Assembly (NCBI GenBank): GCA_012837465.1
Contig: DURG01000390.1
Coordinates: forward strand, 1 to 5,560
Length of the DNA: 5,560 bases
Reading direction: 5' to 3'
DNA from: Propionibacterium sp.
GTDB taxonomy: Bacteria > Actinomycetota > Actinomycetes > Propionibacteriales > Propionibacteriaceae
The position numbers and the translations under genes were made by a program. Shown one piece after another: positions 1 through 5,381 of this stretch (positions are counted from its first letter, which is position 1; every line of letters begins with the position of its first letter). Under the pieces are notes generated by a model. It was not told the origin of the DNA and ran no database searches. It saw nothing but the letters and a program-made list of their open reading frames with translations.

Positions 1-1
1 C

Positions 2-643
2 ACGCACCTGCCGATCAGCGACGTGGCCGACGGCGATGCGTTCACCCGTGCCCAACTCGAGACCTTCGACGCCTCGGTCGCCGCCATCGAGGCAGCCGTC
101 GGGCCCGTGGAATGGGTGCACGCCGCCAACTCCGGCGCGGTGCTGGGCCACGACCTCGGCCGCAGCACGCTGGTGCGGCCCGGGATCATGGTCTACGGCT
201 CCTACCCCGACGCAGGGACCGAGCACACCCGGCCCCTGCGCGACGTCGGCACCTGGACGTCGCGGGTCAGCTTCGTCAAGCGCGTCTCGGCGGGGGAGTC
301 GGTCGGCTACGGCCGCACCTGGACGGCCCCGCGCGACACCTGGGTGGCCACCGTCGCCATCGGCTACGGCGACGGCTACTCGCGGCTGCTGTCCTCCCGC
401 GGCCGGATGCTGATCGGCGGGCGCTCGTACCCCGTCATCGGCCGGGTCTGCATGGACCAGACGATGCTCGACCTCGGCCCCGACCGACCCGACGTGCAGG
501 TGGGCGACGAGGTGGTGCTGATGGGCGCCAGCGGCGACGAGCGGATCGGCGTGGAGGAACTCGCAGGCCTCATGGGCACGATCACCTACGAGGTGACCTG
601 CCTCATCGGCGCCCGCGTCCCGCGCACCTACGTGACTGGCTGA
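2..643 (+). CDS. alr: Alanine racemase, C-terminal part (5' end outside window)
   Basis: PLP-dependent cytoplasmic enzyme interconverting L- and D-alanine; D-alanine feeds the D-Ala-D-Ala ends of peptidoglycan. The frame is open from base 2, so the gene is cut by the window edge. About 213 residues are visible; a full enzyme is about 370, so the N-terminal half of the barrel with the PLP-binding lysine is missing here. Visible family motifs are HAANS (119-133, end of the PLP barrel), VRPGI..YG (173-199, with the Arg that contacts the PLP ring nitrogen in known structures), IGYGDGY (359-379, containing the catalytic tyrosine of the family's GYADG motif) and GRVCMDQTM (441-466, the CMD substrate-site motif of the C-terminal beta domain). 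The protein ends VPRTYVTG, a normal family terminus, with TGA at 641-643. The GTG at 23 is an internal valine, not a start. No frameshift is seen. The next gene is 113 bp away and functionally unrelated. Confidence 0.96.
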   Translation, partial: THLPISDVADGDAFTRAQLETFDASVAAIEAAVGPVEWVHAANSGAVLGHDLGRSTLVRPGIMVYGSYPDAGTEHTRPLRDVGTWTSRVSFVKRVSAGESVGYGRTWTAPRDTWVATVAIGYGDGYSRLLSSRGRMLIGGRSYPVIGRVCMDQTMLDLGPDRPDVQVGDEVVLMGASGDERIGVEELAGLMGTITYEVTCLIGARVPRTYVTG

Positions 644-756
644 CACGTCGGGTCCCGAGTGCCGCGCGGCTGCTTGGATGAGCACCGCGATGCTGATCCG
701 CGCGGTGTATCGAGGGACACCAAGCCTAAAGTTTCGCAGCGTGGCAAAATGGGCCC
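644..756. other. Intergenic region alr to aldo/keto reductase, rich in inverted repeats
   Basis: No gene is supported here. Directly after the alr stop, 644-661 can fold as CAC(g)TCGG-GTC-CCGAGTG, a 7-bp stem with one bulged base and a 3-nt loop. It could act as a terminator without a T-tract, a weak call. Next is the palindrome GCCGCGCGGC (661-670), whose core CCGCGCGG recurs at 698-705. CACCGCG (683-689) pairs perfectly with CGCGGTG (701-707), and around this GCTTGG (672-677) pairs with CCAAGC (720-725). The 662-669/698-705 pairing competes with the 683-689/701-707 pairing. The last 30 bases are less GC-rich and probably hold the promoter of the reductase. Confidence 0.5.
745..750 (+). promoter_or_regulatory. 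Putative -10 element of a leaderless promoter for the reductase
   Basis: CAAAAT lies exactly 6 nt before ATG 757. This is the spacing expected if the A of the ATG is the transcription start, as in leaderless genes with an actinobacterial TAnnnT -10 box. It matches that consensus except at the first base. There is no Shine-Dalgarno sequence before 757. A competing -10, TAAAGT at 727-732, fits TAnnnT fully and would give a short leader of about 18 nt. No good -35 is seen for either. Confidence 0.35.
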
Positions 757-1740
757 ATGGAAATGCGACGCATGGAACGGTTGGGCATCGACACCTCGGT
801 CATCGGCATGGGCTGCTGGCAGATCGGCAGCGATTGGGGTGAGGTTGCCGAAGAGAAGGCCATGGACACCCTGCGCGTCGCGGCGGACGCGGGCGTGACC
901 TTCTTCGACACCGCGGACGTCTATGGCGACGGACGCAGCGAGAAGCTCGTCGGCAAGTTCCGCAAGGAGCGGGGCGGCGACATCTTCGTCGCCACCAAGA
1001 TGGGCCGCCGGGCGAACCCGCACGTCGCCGCCGAGTACAACGGCGACAACTTCCGAGCCTGGAACGATCGCAGCCGCGAGAACCTCGGCATGGACACCCT
1101 CGACCTCGTGCAACTCCACTGCCCGCCCACTGAGGTGTTCACCACGCAGGCCACCTATGACACCCTCGACGAGATGGTCGACGAGGGCCGCTTCCGCGCC
1201 TATGGCGTGAGCGTCGAGCGCGTGGAGGAGGCCCTTGCCGCCATCGAGCGACCCAACGTCGCCAGCGTGCAGATCATCCTCAACGCCTTCCGCCTCAAGC
1301 CGCTCGAAGAGGTGCTGCCCGCCGCCGTCGAGGCTGGCGTCGGCATCATCGCCCGCGTACCGCTGGCCAGCGGACTGCTTTCGGGTCGCTACGACAAGGA
1401 CACCGAGTTCGACCCCAGCGACCACCGCTCGTTCAACCGCCACGGCGAGGCCTTCGACAAGGGCGAGACCTTCTCCGGCGTGCCCTACGACGTCGGCATC
1501 GAGGCGGCGCGGGAGTTCTCGTCGATCGCGCCCGACGGCGTGACCCCGGCCCAGTTCGCGCTGCGCTGGATCGTCGACACCCCCGGCGTGAGCGTCGTCA
1601 TCCCCGGCGCGCGCAACCCCGAGCAGGCGCGCGGCAACGCGGCGGCCGGTTCGATTGCGGCGACGACGGCGGAGCAGCGCGACGCGGTCGCCAAGCTCTA
1701 CGACGAGCGCATCCGGGAGCACGTGCACGCCAACTGGTGA
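757..1740 (+). CDS. Aldo/keto reductase family protein
   Basis: Predicted cytoplasmic NAD(P)H-dependent oxidoreductase with a TIM-barrel fold, 327 aa, a usual length for the family. The N-terminus (MEMRRMERLGIDTSVIGMGC) aligns with the standard start of these proteins, which supports ATG 757 over the in-frame ATGs at 763 and 772. The catalytic tetrad is complete: Asp51 and Tyr56 in DTADVYG, Lys81 in ATKMG, and His121 in LVQLHCPP. Later motifs are PLASGLLSGRY (about 202-212) and GVSVVIPGARNPEQARGN (about 277-294), the loop that normally binds the adenosine phosphate of NADP(H). No signal peptide or membrane segment is present. Substrate cannot be read from sequence; the general form resembles uncharacterised bacterial reductases acting on sugars or aldehydes. 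It stands alone on this strand, 113 bp after alr, and faces the ecsC-type gene 17 bp away. Confidence 0.93.
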   Translation: MEMRRMERLGIDTSVIGMGCWQIGSDWGEVAEEKAMDTLRVAADAGVTFFDTADVYGDGRSEKLVGKFRKERGGDIFVATKMGRRANPHVAAEYNGDNFRAWNDRSRENLGMDTLDLVQLHCPPTEVFTTQATYDTLDEMVDEGRFRAYGVSVERVEEALAAIERPNVASVQIILNAFRLKPLEEVLPAAVEAGVGIIARVPLASGLLSGRYDKDTEFDPSDHRSFNRHGEAFDKGETFSGVPYDVGIEAAREFSSIAPDGVTPAQFALRWIVDTPGVSVVIPGARNPEQARGNAAAGSIAATTAEQRDAVAKLYDERIREHVHANW

Positions 1741-1744
1741 TGCG

Positions 1745-1787
1745 CAGGGCGCCCGGCTCAGGAACTGGTCGTCTGGACCGTGCCCTG
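1745..1787. terminator. Possible bidirectional terminator hairpin between convergent genes
   Basis: CAGGGC (1745-1750) pairs with GCCCTG (1782-1787). Inside the loop GGTC (1767-1770) pairs with GACC (1776-1779). The structure would cover the 17-bp convergent gap and the last codons of the EcsC-family gene. It has no T-tract on either side and short arms, so this is only a candidate. Actinobacterial terminators often lack a T-tract, which keeps it possible. Confidence 0.2.
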
Positions 1788-2444
1788 GCCGAGCTTCGGG
1801 CGGCGGCTGGGTAACTCGTCGAGCGCGTGCATCGCGATCGTCCGGGTGGCCCAACCGTCGACGGCGAGGCCGACGCCACCACCGACGAACGGGATGCGCT
1901 TGCCCACCCACACGCCGAGGCGCTTGCCGGTGACCTGGTTCATCGCCCGGTCGAGCAGCGCCTTGGAGACCTGCCCGTCGAGGTTCTTGTCGAACACCGG
2001 CGCCGTCGCGACCATCGCGGGCGACGACGGCAGCACGCCCTTCTTCAGCAGGTCGGCGTTGCCGCCGGGGCCGAGCATGATCATGAGGATGGCGGTGCGC
2101 ACCCGCGGGTCGTCGAGTTCATAGCCGCGCAGATGCGCGATGCCCGCGACGAGGCGGGCCTGGAGGAACGCGGAGGCGGCGAGGTTGGCGGGGATGGTCA
2201 CCAGCGACACCAGGAACCCGCCCCAGTTCGTCGCGAAGCCCTGCCCGCCGGCCATCGCGATGTGCGAGGTGATCATCGAGCGGATCGCGGCCTCCGCGTC
2301 GTTGTGCCTGACGAGGAGCTGTTTCGCCGCGTGCTTCGCGCCGGGCAGCTTGCCCTTGCCACGGATGGCGAGGTCGAGGACCTCGTGGAAAACGTCTGCC
2401 GTAAGACCTTCGGCGACAGCGACGGCGTCACTTTGCTGCATCAT
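1758..2444 (-). CDS. EcsC family protein
   Basis: Protein of 228 aa related to the EcsC family, named after the third gene of the Bacillus subtilis ecsABC locus. Biochemical function is not established and I do not assign one. Family features in order are the N-terminal helix with LDLAIRGKGKLPGAKHAA (about 24-40), the central GFATNWGGFLVSLVTIPANLAASAFLQARLVAGIAHLRGYELDDPRVRTAIL (about 69-120), and the glycine-rich IPFVGGGVGLAVDGWATRTIAMHA (about 184-207). The central and glycine-rich parts are hydrophobic and may associate with membrane; no cleavable signal peptide is seen. Start choice: the ORF opens at 2462, but a strong AGGAGG (2450-2455, complement) sits 5 nt before ATG 2444 and lies inside the first codons of the longer reading. 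The 2444 start, or the adjacent ATG at 2441, is therefore preferred. No ecsA/ecsB ABC-transporter genes are nearby. Confidence 0.85.
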   Translation of the reverse strand: MMQQSDAVAVAEGLTADVFHEVLDLAIRGKGKLPGAKHAAKQLLVRHNDAEAAIRSMITSHIAMAGGQGFATNWGGFLVSLVTIPANLAASAFLQARLVAGIAHLRGYELDDPRVRTAILMIMLGPGGNADLLKKGVLPSSPAMVATAPVFDKNLDGQVSKALLDRAMNQVTGKRLGVWVGKRIPFVGGGVGLAVDGWATRTIAMHALDELPSRRPKLGQGTVQTTSS

Positions 2445-2449
2445 GAAAG

Positions 2450-2456
2450 CCTCCTC
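2450..2456 (-). promoter_or_regulatory. Ribosome binding site that decides the EcsC-family start
   Basis: On the complement this reads GAGGAGG, nearly a perfect match to the anti-Shine-Dalgarno sequence, with 5 nt between it and ATG 2444 (8 nt to ATG 2441). It falls inside codons 3-5 of the longer reading frame that starts at 2462, which argues against that longer form. Confidence 0.8.
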
Positions 2457-2572
2457 ACCCATTCAGCTTGCCACGCGGCACCCAGCAGGTCGAGGGTCAG
2501 TCGTGCATCTCAGGGCCGAACCGGGGTGACTCCTGACCACGGTGCATCCGGCGGAACGTCTGGGCGACCTGC

Positions 2573-2578
2573 AAGACT
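2573..2578 (+). promoter_or_regulatory. Weak candidate -10 element before aat
   Basis: AAGACT keeps the A at position 2 and the T at position 6 of the TAnnnT box and lies exactly 6 nt (all G) before ATG 2585. That would place transcription start on the ATG. The match is weak by itself; its interest is the identical spacing seen before the genes at 757 and 5382. The G-run at 2579-2584 could instead serve as a poor ribosome binding site. Confidence 0.22.
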
Positions 2579-2584
2579 GGGGGG

Positions 2585-3331
2585 ATGCTGGGCGTGACGT
2601 TCGGCCGGCCCGACCAGTGGCCGAGCCAGGATCTCATCGGGTGGTCCGAGGAGTTCAGCCCTGCCCTCGCGCTCGAGGCCTACCGCTGCGGTGTGTTCCC
2701 CATGCCGCTCAACCCGGGGGATCCGGAGATGGGTTGGTGGTCGCCCATGAAGCGCGGCATCCTCCCCGTCGAGGGCCTGCACGTCACCCGCTCGCTGCGC
2801 AGGAGCGCCAAGCGCTACGTCACCACCGTCGACACGGATCCCGACGCAGTGCTCGCCCGTTGCGCGGATCCGTCGCGGCCCTTCGGCTGGATCAGCGAGC
2901 GGATCGTCGCCGCCTACCGCCAACTCCACGACGCCGGGTGGGTGCACACCGTCGAGGTCTGGACCCCTGAAGGCGACCTCGTGGGCGGGCTCTACGGCGT
3001 CCACGTCGGAGGTTTGTTCGCCGGCGAATCCATGTTCCACGACCCCGAACGCGGCCGCGACGCCTCCAAGGTCGCCCTCATGCGGCTGATCACCCAACTG
3101 AGGCCCGTCGGCGTCGGCCTCCTTGACGTGCAGTGGCTCACCGAGCACCTCGGCAGCCTCGGCGCCTATGAGGTGCCGCGCGAGGAGTACCTGCGCAAGC
3201 TCACCGCCGCCCTGGCCTACCCGGATCTGGAGTGGATGGACCTCGGCCCGAGAACGGGCGAGGAGTTGTTGCAGCGCTACGCCGACGGCGCCCACGCCGG
3301 CATCCGCCTGAGAGGAGAGCACCGTGCCTGA
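2585..3331 (+). CDS. aat: Leucyl/phenylalanyl-tRNA--protein transferase
   Basis: Cytoplasmic enzyme that moves Leu or Phe from aminoacyl-tRNA onto proteins with N-terminal Arg or Lys, marking them for ClpS-ClpAP/ClpCP-type degradation (bacterial N-degron pathway). It has 248 aa, close to the usual length. Visible family blocks are EAYRCGVFPMPL (31-42), GWWSPMKRGILP (50-61), LHVTRSLRRSAKR (65-77), WISERIVAAYRQLHDAGWVHTVEVW (102-126), LVGGLYGVHVGGLFAGESMF (132-151), ASKVALMRL (160-168), LLDVQWLTEHLGSLGAYEVPREEYL (179-203). Glu148 in GESMF and Gln183 in DVQ correspond to the conserved Glu and Gln of the active site in the E. coli enzyme. The usual N-terminal GGDL (or GADL) motif is replaced by IGWSEEFSP (18-26). 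Start at ATG 2585 has no good Shine-Dalgarno; GTG 2594 (codon 4) is a less likely alternative. It overlaps the next gene by 8 bp, so they are probably co-transcribed and coupled. Confidence 0.95.
   Translation: MLGVTFGRPDQWPSQDLIGWSEEFSPALALEAYRCGVFPMPLNPGDPEMGWWSPMKRGILPVEGLHVTRSLRRSAKRYVTTVDTDPDAVLARCADPSRPFGWISERIVAAYRQLHDAGWVHTVEVWTPEGDLVGGLYGVHVGGLFAGESMFHDPERGRDASKVALMRLITQLRPVGVGLLDVQWLTEHLGSLGAYEVPREEYLRKLTAALAYPDLEWMDLGPRTGEELLQRYADGAHAGIRLRGEHRA
3312..3317 (+). promoter_or_regulatory. Ribosome binding site of the Fpg/Nei-type gene, inside aat
   Basis: GAGGAG lies 6 nt before GTG 3324 and within the last codons of aat. It fixes the GTG as the glycosylase start, which is also demanded by the protein because the family's obligatory N-terminus is Met-Pro-Glu-Leu-Pro-Glu. 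Confidence 0.8.
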
Positions 3332-4187
3332 ACTACCCGAGGTCGCCGCAGTCGCCGCCGCACTCCATGACAAGACGCAGGGCCGGGTCATCGCCGAGGG
3401 CCACCTCGTCAGCTTCGCAGCCCTCAAGACCTTCAGGATCGGCCTCGACGCGCTGGCCGGGCTCGAGGTCGGGTCCGTGACGCGCCACGGCAAGTTCATC
3501 GACCTCGACGCGCAGGGCGTCCACCTCATCTTCCACCTCGCCCGCGCGGGCTGGGTGCAGTGGCACGACGAGGCCCCCGCGGTGCCTGCGCGCCGCGGTA
3601 AGTCCGGCTTGGCCCTGCGCATCGTGCTCGACGACGGCTCCGGCTTCAGCCTCACCGAGGCCGGCACCCAGAAGGGCCTGGCGGTCCACGTGGTGGAGGA
3701 CCCTGCGGAAGTGCCCGGCATCGCCGCGCTGGGGCCGGACCCGCTCGCCGAGGAGTTCACCGCGGCGGACTTCCGGGCGGTGCTGGCCAAGGCCGGCCGC
3801 TCGCAGGTGAAGGGCGTGCTGCGGGATCAGAAGATCCTCGCCGGCATCGGCAACGCCTACTCCGACGAGATCCTGCACGCCGCGAAGTTGAGCCCGTTCA
3901 AGCCCGCCAACTCGCTGTCCGACGAGGAGGCCGACGCGCTCTTCGGTCACGTGCGAGAGGTGTTGAGCGGTGCGGTGGACGCCGCGGTCGGCACGCCGAT
4001 CGCCGAGCTCAAGGACGCCAAGCGCGCGGGCATGCGCGTGCACGGCCGGACGGGGGAGGAGTGCGAGGTGTGCGGGGCGACGATCGCCGAGGTCTCGTTC
4101 GCAGATTCGTCGCTGCAGTATTGTTCCGGGTGTCAGACCGGCGGCAAGCCGCTGGCAGACCGACGCATGTCGAGATTGCTGAAGTGA
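3324..4187 (+). CDS. Fpg/Nei family DNA glycosylase (actinobacterial type)
   Basis: Base-excision repair enzyme predicted to remove oxidised bases and cut the strand by its AP-lyase activity; 287 aa, cytoplasmic. The GTG start gives MPELPEV: after Met removal Pro2 is the Schiff-base nucleophile and Glu3 the general acid. Other landmarks are Lys57 in TRHGKF (beta-hairpin lysine), HLARAGW (71-77), the helix-two-turn-helix with LRDQKILAGIGNAYSDEIL (166-184; Asn177 is the conserved DNA-phosphate contact), and a C-terminal zinc finger with Cys247, Cys250, Cys267 and Cys270 (C-x2-C-x16-C-x2-C). Differences from canonical MutM: the intercalating Met of HLGMSG is Arg74 here, and the zinc-finger GRST region reads SFADSSLQYC, without the usual Arg. 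The tail QTGGKPLADRRMSRLLK is familiar from actinobacterial Nei-like proteins. Specificity (8-oxoguanine versus oxidised pyrimidines) is therefore open, so no mutM or nei symbol is given. Confidence 0.92.
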   Translation: MPELPEVAAVAAALHDKTQGRVIAEGHLVSFAALKTFRIGLDALAGLEVGSVTRHGKFIDLDAQGVHLIFHLARAGWVQWHDEAPAVPARRGKSGLALRIVLDDGSGFSLTEAGTQKGLAVHVVEDPAEVPGIAALGPDPLAEEFTAADFRAVLAKAGRSQVKGVLRDQKILAGIGNAYSDEILHAAKLSPFKPANSLSDEEADALFGHVREVLSGAVDAAVGTPIAELKDAKRAGMRVHGRTGEECEVCGATIAEVSFADSSLQYCSGCQTGGKPLADRRMSRLLK

Positions 4188-4192
4188 GGACC

Positions 4193-5365
4193 ATGCTGGA
4201 ACACGCCATCTGGTGGCACGTCTACCCCCTGGGCGCCACGGGTGCCCCCATCCGCACCGAGCACGGCGAACCCACGCCCCGGCTCCGCAGGCTCGACGCG
4301 TGGCTGGACTACGCCGTCGAACTCGGCTGCAACGGCCTGCTGCTCGGCCCCATCTTCCAGTCGGCCTCCCACGGATACGACACCCTCGACCACTACCGCC
4401 TCGACGCCCGGCTCGGCGGGGACGAGGACTTCGACCACTTCATCTCCGAGGCCCACGCCCGCGGCCTCCACGTGACGCTCGACGGCGTGTTCAACCACGT
4501 CTCGCGCCACCACCACATCGTCGCCGAGCGCCCCGAGCTCATCCGCTGGGACGGCGACCAGCCCCGTGCCTGGGAGGGCCACGGCGACCTCGTCGAGCTC
4601 GACCACGACAACCCCGAGGTGCTCGACTTCGTCGTCGACATCATGGCCCACTGGCTGCGCCGCGGCATCGCCGGCTGGCGCCTCGACGTCGCCTACGCCG
4701 TGCCCACCTGGTTCTGGCGCGCTGCCGCCGAGCGGGTGCGCGCCGAGTTCCCGAACGCGCTGTTCCTCGGCGAGGTCATCCACGGCGACTACCCGCGCTT
4801 CATCGAGGAATCCGCCCTCGACTCCGTCACCCAGTACGAACTGTGGAAGGGCATCTGGAGCTCCTTCGCCGACGTCAACGGCTGGGAACTCGCCCACGCC
4901 ATCGAGCGTCACCTCTCCTTCGTGGAGCGGTTCATCCCCAACACGTTCCTCGGCAACCACGACGTGACGCGCTTCGCGACCAAGGTGCCGCAGGCCGTCG
5001 CCGTCGCGCCGTACCTGCTGATGACGCTGCCGGGCGCGCCCAGCATCTACTACGGCGACGAGCAGGGCTTCACCGGCACCAAGACCGAGGCCTGGCACGG
5101 CGACGACGAGATCCGCCCCGCACTACCGGATTCGCCGGCGGAGCTCTCGACGCTCGGCGCCGAGGTGCTGCGCCACCACCAGGCCGCCGTCGCGCTGCGC
5201 CGCCGCCATCCGTGGCTGGTGCGCGCCGCCGTCGAGGTCCTGGACAGGTCCAACGAGGCCATCACCTACCGCGCCCACGACGGCGGTCGTGAGCTGCGCG
5301 TCGAGCTCAACCTCGAGTCGCCGTCCGTCGTGATCACCGGCGAGGGCGAGCACATCACGGCGTGA
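4193..5365 (+). CDS. GH13 alpha-amylase family protein, intracellular
   Basis: Glycoside hydrolase family 13 protein, 390 aa, acting on alpha-glucosidic bonds by a retaining mechanism; whether it is a hydrolase or a transglycosylase cannot be told. All four conserved regions are present: DGVFNH (97-102), GWRLDVAYAV (161-170, nucleophile Asp165 with invariant Arg163), FLGEVIHG (191-198, acid/base Glu194), and FLGNHDVTR (252-260, transition-state Asp257). HGYDTLDHYRLDARLG (60-75) and PSIYYGDEQGF (283-293) are further family blocks. Only about 60 residues separate regions I and II, so domain B is small, and about 100 residues after the barrel end form at most a short C-terminal domain. There is no signal peptide. 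The open frame reaches back to 4061 inside the upstream gene, but homology begins at MLEHAIWWHVYPLG, with GAGG at 4186-4189 close before ATG 4193. GTG 4184, overlapping the upstream stop as GTGA, is the alternative start. Probably same operon as aat and the glycosylase. Confidence 0.9.
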   Translation: MLEHAIWWHVYPLGATGAPIRTEHGEPTPRLRRLDAWLDYAVELGCNGLLLGPIFQSASHGYDTLDHYRLDARLGGDEDFDHFISEAHARGLHVTLDGVFNHVSRHHHIVAERPELIRWDGDQPRAWEGHGDLVELDHDNPEVLDFVVDIMAHWLRRGIAGWRLDVAYAVPTWFWRAAAERVRAEFPNALFLGEVIHGDYPRFIEESALDSVTQYELWKGIWSSFADVNGWELAHAIERHLSFVERFIPNTFLGNHDVTRFATKVPQAVAVAPYLLMTLPGAPSIYYGDEQGFTGTKTEAWHGDDEIRPALPDSPAELSTLGAEVLRHHQAAVALRRRHPWLVRAAVEVLDRSNEAITYRAHDGGRELRVELNLESPSVVITGEGEHITA

Positions 5366-5367
5366 TG
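5330..5367. repeat. Cluster of GTGAT/ATCAC half-sites, possible operator
   Basis: GTGATCAC at 5330-5337 is an 8-bp palindrome. CATCAC-GGC-GTGATG at 5353-5367 is a perfect inverted repeat with 6-bp arms and a 3-nt centre. Together they give four copies of GTGAT (two per strand) in 38 bp, at the 3' end of the GH13 gene and immediately upstream of the -10-like TACCGT and start of the next gene. They could be a repressor site or a small hairpin over the GH13 stop codon. Part of the pattern follows from Ile-Thr codons (ATC ACC, ATC ACG), so chance is possible. Confidence 0.3.
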
Positions 5368-5369
5368 GA

Positions 5370-5375
5370 TACCGT
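5370..5375 (+). promoter_or_regulatory. Putative -10 element of a leaderless promoter for the DUF1206-type gene
   Basis: TACCGT matches TAnnnT and lies exactly 6 nt before ATG 5382, the arrangement expected of a leaderless transcript. No good Shine-Dalgarno sequence precedes 5382 (the nearest purine run is GGCGG, ending 1 nt before the ATG), which favours this reading over translation from an upstream operon transcript. No clear -35 is present. Confidence 0.35.
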
Positions 5376-5381
5376 GGCGGC

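Larger units (their letters stand above)
2445..2584. other. Divergent intergenic region between ecsC-type gene and aat
   Basis: The 140 bp between divergent starts must hold promoters for both directions. On the minus strand the ribosome binding site GAGGAGG of the EcsC-family gene (2450-2456) is clear; no convincing -35/-10 pair is seen for it. On the plus strand AAGACT (2573-2578) sits 6 nt before the aat ATG. A 6-bp inverted repeat, GGTCAG (2495-2500) and CTGACC (2533-2538), spans 44 bp but is short enough to be chance. No small ORF or RNA gene is supported. Confidence 0.5.

Noticed and set aside
659..898. Small plus-strand frame (GTG 659) across the alr-reductase gap
   Set aside because: No ribosome binding site, no motif, and most of it overlaps the reductase in another frame.
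1747..1754. GGGCGCCC palindrome in the convergent gap
   Set aside because: It has no loop to form a hairpin and is common at this GC content.
628..1911. Minus-strand open frame of 427 codons opposite the aldo/keto reductase
   Set aside because: It lies opposite a gene with a complete catalytic tetrad; its product is rich in Arg, Ala, Gly and His in the way of high-GC antisense frames and shows no known motif.
1827..2597. Plus-strand open frame of 256 codons opposite the EcsC-family gene
   Set aside because: The minus-strand EcsC family protein explains the region and has a strong ribosome binding site; the plus-strand product is Arg/Gly/Asp-rich without motifs.
2510..3790. Minus-strand open frame of 426 codons opposite aat and the glycosylase
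   Set aside because: It spans two well-supported overlapping genes on the other strand, is compositionally biased and has no recognisable domain; stops are simply rare at this GC content.
4061..4192. 44-residue N-terminal extension of the GH13 protein
   Set aside because: It overlaps the zinc-finger coding region of the upstream glycosylase, is Arg-rich and unlike a signal peptide, and family similarity begins at the Met encoded at 4193.
4133..5098. Minus-strand open frame of 321 codons opposite the GH13 gene
   Set aside because: Low-complexity Val/Gly/Asp/Glu-rich shadow of the GH13 coding strand.
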